64,000 bases of DNA, taken from NCBI GenBank assembly GCA_034932685.1, contig JAYFOM010000042.1, positions 1-64,000 of the forward strand, given 5' to 3'. Of the stretch, positions 42,296 to 50,895 are shown piece by piece; position 1 is the stretch's first letter, and every line of letters begins with the position of its first letter. This DNA comes from JAQUCI01 sp034932685. GTDB taxonomy: Bacteria; Bacillota_I; Bacilli_A; Erysipelotrichales; Erysipelotrichaceae. The translations under genes and the position numbers were made by a program. A model generated the notes under the pieces. It was not told the DNA's origin. It saw only the letters and a program-made list of their open reading frames with translations, and searched no databases.

Positions 42296-42814
42296 ATGAC
42301 AAATAGTGAAAATGAAAATAGCTTGCCAATAGAAGCTTTAAGTAAAGATGGCTTTATCATTGATCAAGCTTTGACTAAAGGACTTAATTATGGCAGGCTA
42401 AGTTCGGATATCAATGGTTGCGGTTGGATTGCGATGTATAATATGATGCATGCTCTTATGTTAAAAACATCATATCAAAACGTATATCAAAAGATGAATG
42501 ACATCTTAATCTATCATGGCTATCTTGGAACACCAATGAAAACGATGAAGGCTTTTTTAGATATGAGTGAATTATCTTATCAGATAGTAAAAGGTAAGAA
42601 TAACGCTTTAAAAAGTGCCTTAATAAGTGAAGTTGGGATTATAAGATATTTTGAAGGGAATGAACTACACTTTGTTACATATCAAAGAAAGGATAATGAC
42701 CAGTATCGCTTCTTTAATGCGATAAGTGGTAAGCATGATCATTTACTATCGATGAATGATTTCTTTACTCAGCATTGTCGCTTACCATTTGTTTTGGTTA
42801 TTGTATTAAAATAA
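42296..42814 (+). CDS. Papain-like (C39-like) cysteine peptidase-fold protein, putative
   Basis: A 172-residue protein with Cys42 in NGCGWIAMYNMMHAL, His125 in ELHFVTYQ and Asn141 in FFNAISG. This spacing and context resembles a papain-like Cys-His-Asn/Asp triad, as in C39-like peptidases. No signal peptide is visible. The nearest gene is the GNAT-like protein, suggesting a small operon that modifies or processes a shared target, but this is speculative. I cannot name a family member. Confidence 0.5.
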   Translation: MTNSENENSLPIEALSKDGFIIDQALTKGLNYGRLSSDINGCGWIAMYNMMHALMLKTSYQNVYQKMNDILIYHGYLGTPMKTMKAFLDMSELSYQIVKGKNNALKSALISEVGIIRYFEGNELHFVTYQRKDNDQYRFFNAISGKHDHLLSMNDFFTQHCRLPFVLVIVLK

Positions 42815-42833
42815 AAAACGCTTGTAGGCGTTT
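42808..42833 (-). terminator. Terminator of tRNA-Glu (minus strand)
   Basis: On the minus strand AAACGC and GCGTTT form a stem followed by TTTTTTATTTT. Confidence 0.75.
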
Positions 42834-42841
42834 GATTGTTA

Positions 42842-42917
42842 TGGTAGTCCGTACGGGGCTTGAACCCGTGTATGCCAGATTGAGAATCTGGTGTGTTAAC
42901 CGCTTCACCAACGGACC
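42842..42917 (-). tRNA. tRNA-Glu (anticodon CTC)
   Basis: A 76-base cloverleaf on the minus strand with encoded CCA. Anticodon arm CCAGA-TTCTCAA-TCTGG, T arm ACGGG-TTCAAGC-CCCGT, acceptor GGTCCGT/ACGGACT (one G-U). The anticodon CTC reads GAG. Confidence 0.92.
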
Positions 42918-42927
42918 ATGCAGGATT

Positions 42928-42956
42928 AGTATAGCACCATTATTTAGCTATTTAAA
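42928..42956 (-). promoter_or_regulatory. Promoter of tRNA-Glu
   Basis: On the minus strand TTTAAA, 17 bases, TATACT with an extended TG before the -10. Confidence 0.65.
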
Positions 42957-43070
42957 GCAGAATATTATTGGTAAATTTCACATATATTTACCAATTATTA
43001 ATTAAGGTTGTGCTATGATATTTATATGCTTAATCTAAGATTTAGCCGTTAATGGTAAGTTGTCGGTTTA

Positions 43071-43079
43071 TGATATAAT
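43071..43079 (+). promoter_or_regulatory. Extended -10 promoter for the membrane protein gene
   Basis: TGATATAAT, a near-consensus extended -10 with no good -35, 49 bases ahead of the start. Confidence 0.5.
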
Positions 43080-43127
43080 GTTGAAATGATTTTTGAATGT
43101 GGTTATAATTGAAAAAGAGGAATTAAA

Positions 43128-43589
43128 ATGAGTAATGATTTCAAAGACAGAACGATAAGGATCGAAGATGTACCAACTGAAAGTAAACGCTTACTTGAAC
43201 AAGTAAACAAACCTTATTTTGCGTTATCGCTAGTAATGGCTATTGGTGTTATCATGGCTGTTTATACCAATTTACGTTATGTAGGAATTGCGATTGTTAT
43301 TGTTATATCCTATGTATTACTTTTTACCAAAGAGCGTAAACTGTTTACGATTACTGGAGATTACATTATTGTTTACATTTATAAAAATGATCGTGAATGT
43401 AATATATACTATCTTGAAGATATTCTTTCGTGGGAATTTAGCCCGGGTAAGAATACGCTTGATGTTATCAACTTAAGATTGACGGACGGTAGTACTTATA
43501 AATTTGAAACGATATCACCAAATCGCTTATTAAAAACGATGCGTACGATCTTGCCAAATCAAGAGATAAAACCGACAAAAAAGCGCTAG
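43128..43589 (+). CDS. Small membrane protein with PH-like domain, hypothetical
   Basis: A 153-residue protein with two hydrophobic helices (about 30-48 and 50-67) and a C-terminal domain of beta strands (about 70-135) that could be PH-like (LFTITGDYIIVYIYKN...). No family is recognised with confidence. It lies six bases before the glycerate kinase gene and is likely co-transcribed with it. AAAGAGGAA precedes the ATG. Confidence 0.6.
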   Translation: MSNDFKDRTIRIEDVPTESKRLLEQVNKPYFALSLVMAIGVIMAVYTNLRYVGIAIVIVISYVLLFTKERKLFTITGDYIIVYIYKNDRECNIYYLEDILSWEFSPGKNTLDVINLRLTDGSTYKFETISPNRLLKTMRTILPNQEIKPTKKR

Positions 43590-43595
43590 TTTATT

Positions 43596-44717
43596 ATGAC
43601 TAAGGTTCTAGTATTGCCTGATTCATTTAAAGGTAGTTTAACAAGTGAAGAGGTAGGACAAGCTATAAAAGATGGTTTAGATAAAACAGATTTGGCACTT
43701 GATGTCAGATCTTTTGTTATCGCTGATGGTGGTGAAGGCACAGTAGCGGCTTTTGTAAGCGCCAAAAAAGGCAGGTATATGCACATTGAAACGCTTGATG
43801 CATACCTTAAACCGATTGTTGTGCCAGTTGGTATCTTGGATGATAATACAGTTGTTATTGAGGTTGCAAGTATTGTTGGTTTAACAATGTACAGTAAAGA
43901 AGAAGCGAATCTTTTAGAAGCTACCTCATTTGGGGTAGGCTTAGTCTTAAAACAACTGCATGCATTAGGTTATAAGAAGATCATAGTTGGACTAGGTGGC
44001 AGTTCGACCAATGATGGTGGTATGGGCTTATTGCAAGCTTTAGGATATGCTTTTTATGATGATAAGGGAAAACTACTTAAACCTAGAGCGTCATCATTAG
44101 CTTTGATAAAAAGCGTAGTTACCACAAACGCCATCAATTTCAGTGAAATAGAGTTAATTGTCGCAAGTGATGTTGTAAATACCCTATTAGGAAAAAATGG
44201 CGCAACTTTTGTCTTTGGTGCCCAGAAACATGCGGATGATGAAACATTGCTATATTTGGAAAGTGCCATGACTTACTATAACCAAATCATGAGTTGTATT
44301 GGTTATCCACTTGATGAAGTCATTAGTGGTGGTGCTGCTGGTGGTATGGGGGCGGCTTTGATAAAAGTACTACAAGCTAAAAGATATTCAGGGATTGATC
44401 TATTACTTCAATATCTCACATTTGATAGTATGCTTGATGATAATACTATTGTCATAAGTGGTGAAGGGCAATGTGATCAACAATCGGCTTATGGTAAAGT
44501 GATCGCTGGTATTGCGAAATACACTAAGGCAAAAAATGTACCATTATATGTGATCTGTGGTCAATATAAAGAAGGATATCAGCGTTTATTTGAGCTAGGT
44601 GTACAAGCAGTATATCAAATATTAGATATGGCGGTTAATATTGATGAGTGCTTTACTAATGCCAAAGAACTGATCATTAGAACTAGTGAAAAACTAGCTT
44701 ATGATCATATGCGATAA
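43596..44717 (+). CDS. Glycerate 2-kinase (GlxK/GarK family)
   Basis: A 373-residue kinase starting VLVLPDSFKGSLTSEE (about 4-19) and carrying GLGGSSTNDGGMGLLQALG (about 131-149) and GAAGGMGAAL (about 247-256), the typical glycerate kinase signatures. It phosphorylates D-glycerate with ATP, feeding glycolysis. No glyoxylate or sugar-acid genes adjoin it, so the upstream source of glycerate cannot be told. Confidence 0.92.
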   Translation: MTKVLVLPDSFKGSLTSEEVGQAIKDGLDKTDLALDVRSFVIADGGEGTVAAFVSAKKGRYMHIETLDAYLKPIVVPVGILDDNTVVIEVASIVGLTMYSKEEANLLEATSFGVGLVLKQLHALGYKKIIVGLGGSSTNDGGMGLLQALGYAFYDDKGKLLKPRASSLALIKSVVTTNAINFSEIELIVASDVVNTLLGKNGATFVFGAQKHADDETLLYLESAMTYYNQIMSCIGYPLDEVISGGAAGGMGAALIKVLQAKRYSGIDLLLQYLTFDSMLDDNTIVISGEGQCDQQSAYGKVIAGIAKYTKAKNVPLYVICGQYKEGYQRLFELGVQAVYQILDMAVNIDECFTNAKELIIRTSEKLAYDHMR

Positions 44718-44740
44718 CAAGCTTCATAAAAGATTTTATA

Positions 44741-44749
44741 TGTTATAAT
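44741..44749 (+). promoter_or_regulatory. Extended -10 promoter of the pyrophosphatase-like gene
   Basis: TGTTATAAT, a consensus extended -10, 18 bases ahead of the start codon. Confidence 0.55.
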
Positions 44750-44767
44750 TACACAGTGGAGGTAAGT

Positions 44768-45154
44768 ATGCCCAATCTATTAAACAATGCTTTTTTCTGG
44801 CAAAAGATCGATACGATCTTTTCATCAAATCGACTTATTATTACAAAACAAAGAGGTGAAAGCCATTCAATTTATAAGAACTTGAAGTATCCGGTTGAAT
44901 ACGGAAGCTTGGATGATACCTTACCGGAAGAATCCGGTATCAGTGTTTTTCGCGGAAGTAATAAGGCTCATGCGGTTGATGCAGTGGTAATAGCTGCTGA
45001 TATCCTAAAGAAAGATATTGAAGTTAAACTTTTAATTGGTTGCACACCAGAGGAAGAAATAAGTATATTACAGTTTATGAATCAAACCGAATTCCAAAAA
45101 GGAATATTAGTACGACGTGGTGATGATATTCCGACTTGGGCCATTACAGAATAA
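44768..45154 (+). CDS. Inorganic pyrophosphatase-like protein (short family)
   Basis: A 128-residue protein with KQRGESHSIYKNLKYPVEYGSL (about 26-47), the segment aligned to the EYEF-type N-terminal region of family I pyrophosphatases, followed by FRGSNKAHAVDAVVIAADILKKDIEVKLLIGCTPEEE. It lacks much of the classical C-terminal half, so activity is uncertain. GGAGG precedes the ATG at 44768; an upstream in-frame ATG at 44756 lacks good spacing. Confidence 0.65.
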   Translation: MPNLLNNAFFWQKIDTIFSSNRLIITKQRGESHSIYKNLKYPVEYGSLDDTLPEESGISVFRGSNKAHAVDAVVIAADILKKDIEVKLLIGCTPEEEISILQFMNQTEFQKGILVRRGDDIPTWAITE

Positions 45155-45173
45155 CTGCTTAAGCAGTTTTTTT
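45153..45173 (+). terminator. Rho-independent terminator
   Basis: AACTGCTTAAGCAGTT followed by T5; it overlaps the preceding stop codon. Confidence 0.8.
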
Positions 45174-45192
45174 GATAGGAGACTAAAAATCA

Positions 45193-46506
45193 ATGGAAAT
45201 TAAAATAGTTAAAATGGGAATAAACGGCGAAGGTATTGGTTACATCAACAATAAACCAACTTTTGTTATGTCGGCTTTTGTGGATGAGGTGGCTGATATT
45301 AGTATTATTGAAGATCACAAATCATATCAAATAGCGCGATGCGATAAAATTATCAGTCCTGCCGTATCACGAGTAAAAAGTGTATGTAGCAGTACAGAAT
45401 GTCATAGTTGCCCATTGATTGAGATGGACTATAAATATCAATTAATTTATAAAAAGCAATTAGTAAGTGAAGCGCTTTATAAGTATGCCAGAATTGCGAG
45501 TCGTCAGGTTCAGGATGTCGTTAGTAATCCATCACCTCTTAACTATCGTAATCAACTAAAACTTCCAGTTAAGACTATAAACAAGCGTTTAGTGAGTGGT
45601 ATGTATCAACCAGATAGTAATCGTTTTGTGCTGGTAGAGCATTGTGTTGTGCATCAAGAACGCCTTGAAGCGATAAGAAAAGAAATATTGACTGTTTTAA
45701 ACAATTACCAAGTAAAAAGCTATGATGTAAAAACATCAAGTGGTTTAAGACATTTATTTATCCGTGGCTTTGATCAACAATATCAATGTTGTTTGATCAC
45801 TGGTAATGATGATTTAGATAATGCGATGCTTGATCAACTTGCTAAGATAAAAGATCTTGTTTCAATTAGCCAAAGTGTTAACACTCAAAGGCAAGGTTAT
45901 GATCTTTTTGGCTCTAAAGTTAACAATCTAAGAGGTAAAAATTATATTGAAGTCTATTTAGATAATTATAAATATCAATTATCGCCACGTTCCTTCTTTC
46001 AGTTAAATAAACTACAAGCTACTAATATCTATCGTTATGTTAGTGACTTTATTAATGCACAGGATGTTGTAGTTGATGCATATTGCGGTATTGGTAGTAT
46101 GACCATGTTTGTGCAAGCGAAAGCTAAAAAAACCATTGGCATTGAAAGTAGTTCAGATGCAATTAATGATGCCAAAACCAACGCTCGTTTAAATAAGGCG
46201 CAGAATACAAAATTTATCTTGGGTGATGCGGCTAAACAACTAATAAAAATTACCAATATGGAGAAAGCTAATGTCTTGATCATAAATCCGCCACGAAGTG
46301 GTCTTAGTGATGAGATGATAGATAGTATTATTGATAGTCAGATCAATAAGATGATCTATGTTTCATGCAATCCCAGTACATTGGCTAAAAATCTCAACAA
46401 ATTGCAATCGGTTTATGAAGTAGAATCAATCAAACCATTTGATATGTTTAGTTATACCCCATTGGTTGAAACAGTTGTTTCATTAAAAAGAAAGGTGAAG
46501 AGATAG
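45193..46506 (+). CDS. rlmD: 23S rRNA (uracil-5-)-methyltransferase, RlmD/RlmCD type
   Basis: A 437-residue TrmA/RumA-family enzyme: an N-terminal TRAM domain (about 1-55), 4Fe-4S ligands in CSSTECHSC (65-73) plus a later Cys near 152, and a SAM-dependent methyltransferase domain with VVDAYCGIGSMT (about 291-302), INPPRSGL (about 363-370) and the nucleophile region YVSCNPSTLAKN (about 389-400). It makes 5-methyluridine in 23S rRNA. AGGAGA precedes the ATG, and the DUF362 gene starts right after its stop. Confidence 0.92.
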   Translation: MEIKIVKMGINGEGIGYINNKPTFVMSAFVDEVADISIIEDHKSYQIARCDKIISPAVSRVKSVCSSTECHSCPLIEMDYKYQLIYKKQLVSEALYKYARIASRQVQDVVSNPSPLNYRNQLKLPVKTINKRLVSGMYQPDSNRFVLVEHCVVHQERLEAIRKEILTVLNNYQVKSYDVKTSSGLRHLFIRGFDQQYQCCLITGNDDLDNAMLDQLAKIKDLVSISQSVNTQRQGYDLFGSKVNNLRGKNYIEVYLDNYKYQLSPRSFFQLNKLQATNIYRYVSDFINAQDVVVDAYCGIGSMTMFVQAKAKKTIGIESSSDAINDAKTNARLNKAQNTKFILGDAAKQLIKITNMEKANVLIINPPRSGLSDEMIDSIIDSQINKMIYVSCNPSTLAKNLNKLQSVYEVESIKPFDMFSYTPLVETVVSLKRKVKR

Positions 46507-47547
46507 ATGGATAAAGTATATGTAGCAACATGCGATCATTATGATATATCTCTAATTCAACCTTTTCTTGCGAAGGTTGTTAGTGATTATCAAGCTAAAC
46601 TCATGCTTGATGATACAAAGACCGTATTTATCAAATTAAATCTTCTTACTGATCGTACACCGGAAGAATGTACCACGACGCATCCAATCTTCACGCAAGC
46701 TTTGATTAAAGTACTAAAACAATATGGTTGTAAGATTATCTTAGGTGATTCACCAGCTGGTAAAGCAAATAAGGCACGCATGGATGTGATTTATGATAAG
46801 ACCGGTTACAGAGCTTTAGCTAAAGCTGAGCAAGTTGAGCTATGTTATGATATGACAGCGATAAAGATTAATAATATTCAACAAGTTAAAACAATGCATG
46901 ACGCTGATATCGTCATTAATGCATGTAAGATGAAAACGCATAGTTTGACTACGTTTACTGGAGCTGTTAAAAATTGTTTTGGTTCAGTGCCAGAAGATGT
47001 TAAGTATCATCAACATGCCCTTCATCCTATCACTCGTAAGTTTTGTGAGTATCTGATCAAGGTGGCTGAAACCCTTAAACCAGAGTTTAGTATCATGGAT
47101 GGTATTATGGCTATGAGCAAGAATGGCCCAAGCAATGGTGAACCTTATCCTGCTGGTTTAATGTTGGCTTCCGATAATCCTTATGCTTTGGATCATTATG
47201 CGCTTTTGTTACTACAAATACCTAATAATTTGGTTCATACCGATCTTATTGCGAAAAAAAAGGGATTGTATGGAAAGGTTGAACTTGTCAGTGATAAAGC
47301 GCTGAAAGATCTATTACGATACGATTTCCAATTGCCTGATAGTTCTACTTTACTAAACAAGATGCGGGAAACGAAACTACCACGATTTGAACCTGAATTA
47401 TGTATTGGTTGTCAAGCATGTTATGAAGGATGTCCACAACAGACGATAATAATGGTAGATAATAAGGCTAAACTTAAACCTGAAAAGTGTATTAAATGTT
47501 ACTGTTGTCAAGAAATATGTCCAGTAAACGCGATAAAAATCGATTAA
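46507..47547 (+). CDS. DUF362 protein with C-terminal 4Fe-4S ferredoxin domain
   Basis: A 346-residue protein. The N-terminal DUF362 domain (about 1-270) includes ILGDSPAGKA and VKNCFGSVPEDVKY, and the C-terminus carries two 4Fe-4S motifs: CIGCQACYEGCPQQTI (about 298-313) and CIKCYCCQEICPVNAI (about 328-343). DUF362 proteins are suspected to be Fe-S cluster-linked redox or cluster-assembly proteins. The gene directly follows rlmD, whose product also needs an Fe-S cluster. Confidence 0.9.
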   Translation: MDKVYVATCDHYDISLIQPFLAKVVSDYQAKLMLDDTKTVFIKLNLLTDRTPEECTTTHPIFTQALIKVLKQYGCKIILGDSPAGKANKARMDVIYDKTGYRALAKAEQVELCYDMTAIKINNIQQVKTMHDADIVINACKMKTHSLTTFTGAVKNCFGSVPEDVKYHQHALHPITRKFCEYLIKVAETLKPEFSIMDGIMAMSKNGPSNGEPYPAGLMLASDNPYALDHYALLLLQIPNNLVHTDLIAKKKGLYGKVELVSDKALKDLLRYDFQLPDSSTLLNKMRETKLPRFEPELCIGCQACYEGCPQQTIIMVDNKAKLKPEKCIKCYCCQEICPVNAIKID

Positions 47548-47608
47548 TGAGTTTAATTATTAGTCACAATGTATTAAAATATAGATGAGATAAAAAGGAG
47601 ATATAGAT

Positions 47609-48544
47609 ATGCCGTTAGTAAATTCAAAAGAAATGTTTAAAAAGGCTTATGAAGGTGGATACGCTATTGGTGCGTTTAACGTCAATAACATGGAGATCGT
47701 TCAAGCGATCACTGAAGCCGCAAAAGAAGCCAATTCACCAGTAATCCTTCAGGTGTCAGCCGGTGCTCGTAAGTACGCCAAACATGCTTACTTAGTCAAA
47801 CTAGTACAAGCTGCTTTAGAAGACACTGATATACCAATCGTATTGCATCTTGACCATGGTGATACTTTCGAATTATGCAAAGCATGTATTGATGGTGGTT
47901 TTACCAGCGTTATGTTTGATGGTTCAGCTCATAGTTTTGAAGAAAACGTTGCTTTAACGAAAAAAGTTGTTGATTATGCCCATCAATTTGGTGTAACGGT
48001 TGAAGGTGAGTTAGGTAAATTAGCTGGTATTGAAGATGATGTCAATGTATCAGAAGAAAACGCTCAGTTTACTGATCCTAACGAAGTTGAAGAATTTGTT
48101 AAACGTACTGGAGTTGATTCTTTGGCGATCGCTATTGGAACAAGTCATGGTGCTTATAAATTTAAACCAGGTCAAAACCCACATTTACGCTTTGATATCT
48201 TAGAAGAAATTCAAAGACGTTTACCAGGTTTCCCAATTGTTTTACATGGTGCATCAAGTGTACCACAAGAATATGTTAAGTTAGTTAACCAATATGGTGG
48301 TGCTATGCCTGATGCTATTGGTATTCCCGAGGAAATGTTAAGACAAGCAGCTAGAATGGCAGTCTGCAAGATCAACATCGATTCTGACTTACGATTGGGA
48401 ATGACTGCAGCGATTAGAAAGCACTTTGTGGAACATCCTGATCATTTTGATCCTCGTCAATACTTAGGTGATGCTCGTAAAGCTGTTAAAGATATCGTAG
48501 CGCACAAGATTAATGATGTATTAGGAAGTTCAGATAAAATATAA
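47609..48544 (+). CDS. fba: Class II fructose-bisphosphate aldolase
   Basis: A 311-residue Zn2+-dependent aldolase with HLDHGDTFELCK (Asp82, His83; about 80-91), VEGELGKLAGIEDDV (Glu134), VLHGASSVP and the phosphate-binding KINIDSDLRL. It cleaves fructose-1,6-bisphosphate to DHAP and G3P. AAGGAGA precedes the ATG and a terminator follows. Confidence 0.96.
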   Translation: MPLVNSKEMFKKAYEGGYAIGAFNVNNMEIVQAITEAAKEANSPVILQVSAGARKYAKHAYLVKLVQAALEDTDIPIVLHLDHGDTFELCKACIDGGFTSVMFDGSAHSFEENVALTKKVVDYAHQFGVTVEGELGKLAGIEDDVNVSEENAQFTDPNEVEEFVKRTGVDSLAIAIGTSHGAYKFKPGQNPHLRFDILEEIQRRLPGFPIVLHGASSVPQEYVKLVNQYGGAMPDAIGIPEEMLRQAARMAVCKINIDSDLRLGMTAAIRKHFVEHPDHFDPRQYLGDARKAVKDIVAHKINDVLGSSDKI

Positions 48545-48550
48545 CAAGTA

Positions 48551-48575
48551 AACTGCCAATTGGCAGTTTTATTTT
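48551..48575 (+). terminator. Rho-independent terminator after fba
   Basis: AACTGCCAATTGGCAGTT, an 18-base palindrome followed by a T-rich run. Confidence 0.85.
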
Positions 48576-48590
48576 TAAGGAGTGGTATTT

Positions 48591-50132
48591 ATAATAACGA
48601 TCAAAGACTTAAGTGTCAAAACTTTAAAAGGAAGAGTTTTGATCGATAATTTTTCTTTAGTTTTAAATGATGACGATAAGATTGCGATCATAGGGGAAGA
48701 AGGTAATGGTAAAAGCACATTACTAAAAATAATTAATCAGGATAAGAGTTTAAATGAGTATGTTACATATGATGGTGAGATCGCAATTAATGAAGATGTT
48801 GTTGGTTATTTACCACAAAGAATTGATGTTAATTGGCTAGATAAACATCTTAGTGACTATTTTATTAAACAAGAGCCAGATGATAAAACTAGTGAGTATG
48901 ACACATTAAAATGGTCAAGAATGCTTGAAATGGCTGCTAAGTTTAGACTTGATAAGCGATTGATCACAGAAGATCATTGTTTAAAGACTTTAAGTGGTGG
49001 CGAGCTGATCAAGATACAATTGATCAAGATAATGATTGATGAACCAGATGTTTTACTGCTTGATGAGCCAACAAATGATCTTGATATTAAAGCACTATAT
49101 TTTCTTGAACAATTCATGTTAACACAAAAGATTCCAATTATCTTTGTAAGTCATGATGAGATGTTATTAAAAAAAGTTGCTAATGGTATTATTCACATTG
49201 AACAGTTAAAGAAAAAACAAGAAGCTAAATGTAGTTTCTTGCCAATCAGTTATCAAGAATACCTTGATTATCGTAATCAAAAGCTTATTAAAGACACAAT
49301 GATAGCGCGAAAAGAGAAAGCTGAATATGATATAAAGAAAGATAAATGGCAACGCTTATATCAAAGTGTTGACTATAATCTAAATGCAGTATCGCGCCAA
49401 GATCCACACCAAGCAAAAATGTTGAAACGTAAGATGACAGCAGTAAAAGCGCAAAAACGTAAACTTGATGCGATTGATTTACCAAAGATTCCTGATCATG
49501 AAGAAGCAATCAACTTGTTCTTTCCTTCAGTTAACTTACCTAAGCAAAAGATTATTTTGAATCTAAATGTGCCTACTTTAGCGATCAATGATCGCGTATT
49601 AGCTAATGATATAAATCTATTTATTAGAGGTAATAGTAAAGTAGTGATCATTGGTGATAATGGGGTTGGAAAGACAACATTATTAAATCTGATCTATCAA
49701 AAGCTCATTCAGAATAATATTCGTGTTGGTTATATGCGCCAAAACTATATTGATAAAAAAGATGAAGATTTAAGTTGTCTGCAATATCTTGGGGTTGATA
49801 AAAACAAGCAAGAAGCAATCTTAGTTAGGAAATATCTTGGTAACTTGAAGTTTACCTTTGATGAGACGGAGCAAGCAGTAAGAGATCTATCTGGCGGACA
49901 AAGAGCAAAACTGGTACTATTAGATTTAGTTTATCATGCTTATCCAGTTATTTTAATGGATGAGCCTACTAGAAATTTGAGCCCACTAACAAACCCCGTC
50001 ATTCAAAAAATGATCAAACAATATCAAGGATGCGTTATTGCAATATCACATGATCGCAGTTTCATTGATGCAATCGCTGATAAAGTATATGAGTTAAGAA
50101 GTGATGGTTTAGTTGAAGTTAACGCTGATTAG
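48591..50132 (+). CDS. ABC-F family ATPase (probable AUA start)
   Basis: A 513-residue protein with two ABC domains: the first Walker A is GEEGNGKST (about 35-43) and signature LSGGELIK; the second is GDNGVGKTT and LSGGQRAKL, with Walker B LLLDEPTNDLD and VILMDEPTRNLS. ABC-F proteins act on the ribosome in stalling rescue or antibiotic protection. Homologues begin M-ITIKDLS, and here that Met position is ATA at 48591 with AAGGAG (48577-48582) eight bases ahead. The upstream GTG at 48582 would lie inside that site, so it is unlikely to be the start. Confidence 0.85.
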   Translation: MITIKDLSVKTLKGRVLIDNFSLVLNDDDKIAIIGEEGNGKSTLLKIINQDKSLNEYVTYDGEIAINEDVVGYLPQRIDVNWLDKHLSDYFIKQEPDDKTSEYDTLKWSRMLEMAAKFRLDKRLITEDHCLKTLSGGELIKIQLIKIMIDEPDVLLLDEPTNDLDIKALYFLEQFMLTQKIPIIFVSHDEMLLKKVANGIIHIEQLKKKQEAKCSFLPISYQEYLDYRNQKLIKDTMIARKEKAEYDIKKDKWQRLYQSVDYNLNAVSRQDPHQAKMLKRKMTAVKAQKRKLDAIDLPKIPDHEEAINLFFPSVNLPKQKIILNLNVPTLAINDRVLANDINLFIRGNSKVVIIGDNGVGKTTLLNLIYQKLIQNNIRVGYMRQNYIDKKDEDLSCLQYLGVDKNKQEAILVRKYLGNLKFTFDETEQAVRDLSGGQRAKLVLLDLVYHAYPVILMDEPTRNLSPLTNPVIQKMIKQYQGCVIAISHDRSFIDAIADKVYELRSDGLVEVNAD

Positions 50133-50147
50133 CGACTAGGAGAATTT

Positions 50148-50708
50148 ATGCATAGACAAATAGTTTTAGCAAGTCAATCACCACGACGTAGAGAATTAAT
50201 GTTGATGTGTAAGCTACCTTTTGTGGATGTTAACCCTGGGGTAGAAGAGATAATTGATGAAACATTACCATTAAATGAAGCGATAATGAACATTGCCATG
50301 ATCAAAGCACAGGCAGTGTTTCAACGCTATCCTGAAGCTGTTGTTGTTGGCGCTGACACAATTGTTGTATTAGATTATGAAGTAATGCAAAAACCAGTTG
50401 ATGAAGAGGATGCGATTATGATGTTACGCAAGTTATCAGGAAGAAAGCATCGCGTCATAACAGGGGTTGCGATCATTAGTGCTGAAGAGAAAGTTGTATT
50501 TTATGATGAAACAAGTGTTGAGTTTTTTAACTTAAGCGATGAAGAGATTATTTCCTATGTAAAAACAAAGGAACCATTGGATAAAGCTGGCGCTTATGGC
50601 ATCCATGCTCTAGGTGCGCTTCTTGTAAAATCTATCAATGGTGATTACTATAGTGTGGTTGGATTACCGATTGCTCGGGTTTATAAAATACTTAGAAAAT
50701 ATGTTTAG
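50148..50708 (+). CDS. maf: Maf family nucleoside triphosphate pyrophosphatase
   Basis: A 186-residue Maf protein with the SQSPRRRELM N-terminal motif (about 9-18), the VVVGADTIVVLD box (about 65-76) with its metal-binding acidic residues, and KPVDEEDAIMMLRKLSGRKHRVITGV. It hydrolyses noncanonical nucleotides (dTTP/UTP or m7GTP type) to prevent misincorporation. GGAGAATTT precedes the start. It follows the ABC-F gene by 15 bases. Confidence 0.93.
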   Translation: MHRQIVLASQSPRRRELMLMCKLPFVDVNPGVEEIIDETLPLNEAIMNIAMIKAQAVFQRYPEAVVVGADTIVVLDYEVMQKPVDEEDAIMMLRKLSGRKHRVITGVAIISAEEKVVFYDETSVEFFNLSDEEIISYVKTKEPLDKAGAYGIHALGALLVKSINGDYYSVVGLPIARVYKILRKYV

Positions 50709-50711
50709 TGA

Positions 50712-50740
50712 TTGCATTTCTCGCAGTTATTAGTTATCAT
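50712..50740 (+). promoter_or_regulatory. Promoter of tRNA-Thr
   Basis: TTGCAT, 17 bases, TATCAT, ending 12 bases before the tRNA. Confidence 0.55.
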
Positions 50741-50752
50741 AATAAATGCGAT

Positions 50753-50826
50753 GCCGCTATAGTTCAAAGGTAAAACGGAGCAATGGTAATGCTCAGTTCG
50801 CAGTTCAATTCTGCGTAGCGGCACCA
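50753..50826 (+). tRNA. tRNA-Thr (anticodon GGT)
   Basis: A 74-base cloverleaf with encoded CCA. Acceptor GCCGCTA/TAGCGGC, anticodon arm GAGCA-ATGGTAA-TGCTC, T arm CGCAG-TTCAATT-CTGCG. The anticodon GGT reads ACC and ACT. The D arm is short. Confidence 0.9.
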
Positions 50827-50837
50827 TTTGAAAGTTA

Positions 50838-50859
50838 CTCACCTCATGGTGGGTTTTTT
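50838..50859 (+). terminator. Terminator of tRNA-Thr
   Basis: CTCACC and GGTGGG form a stem (one G-U) around TCAT, followed by T6. Confidence 0.8.
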
Positions 50860-50895
50860 CTTGCTTTAAATGCATATTGATGTTAAGAATGTATT

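Noticed and set aside
42775..43005. Plus-strand 76-codon reading frame
   Set aside because: It covers the tRNA-Glu gene and its terminator; it is a shadow.
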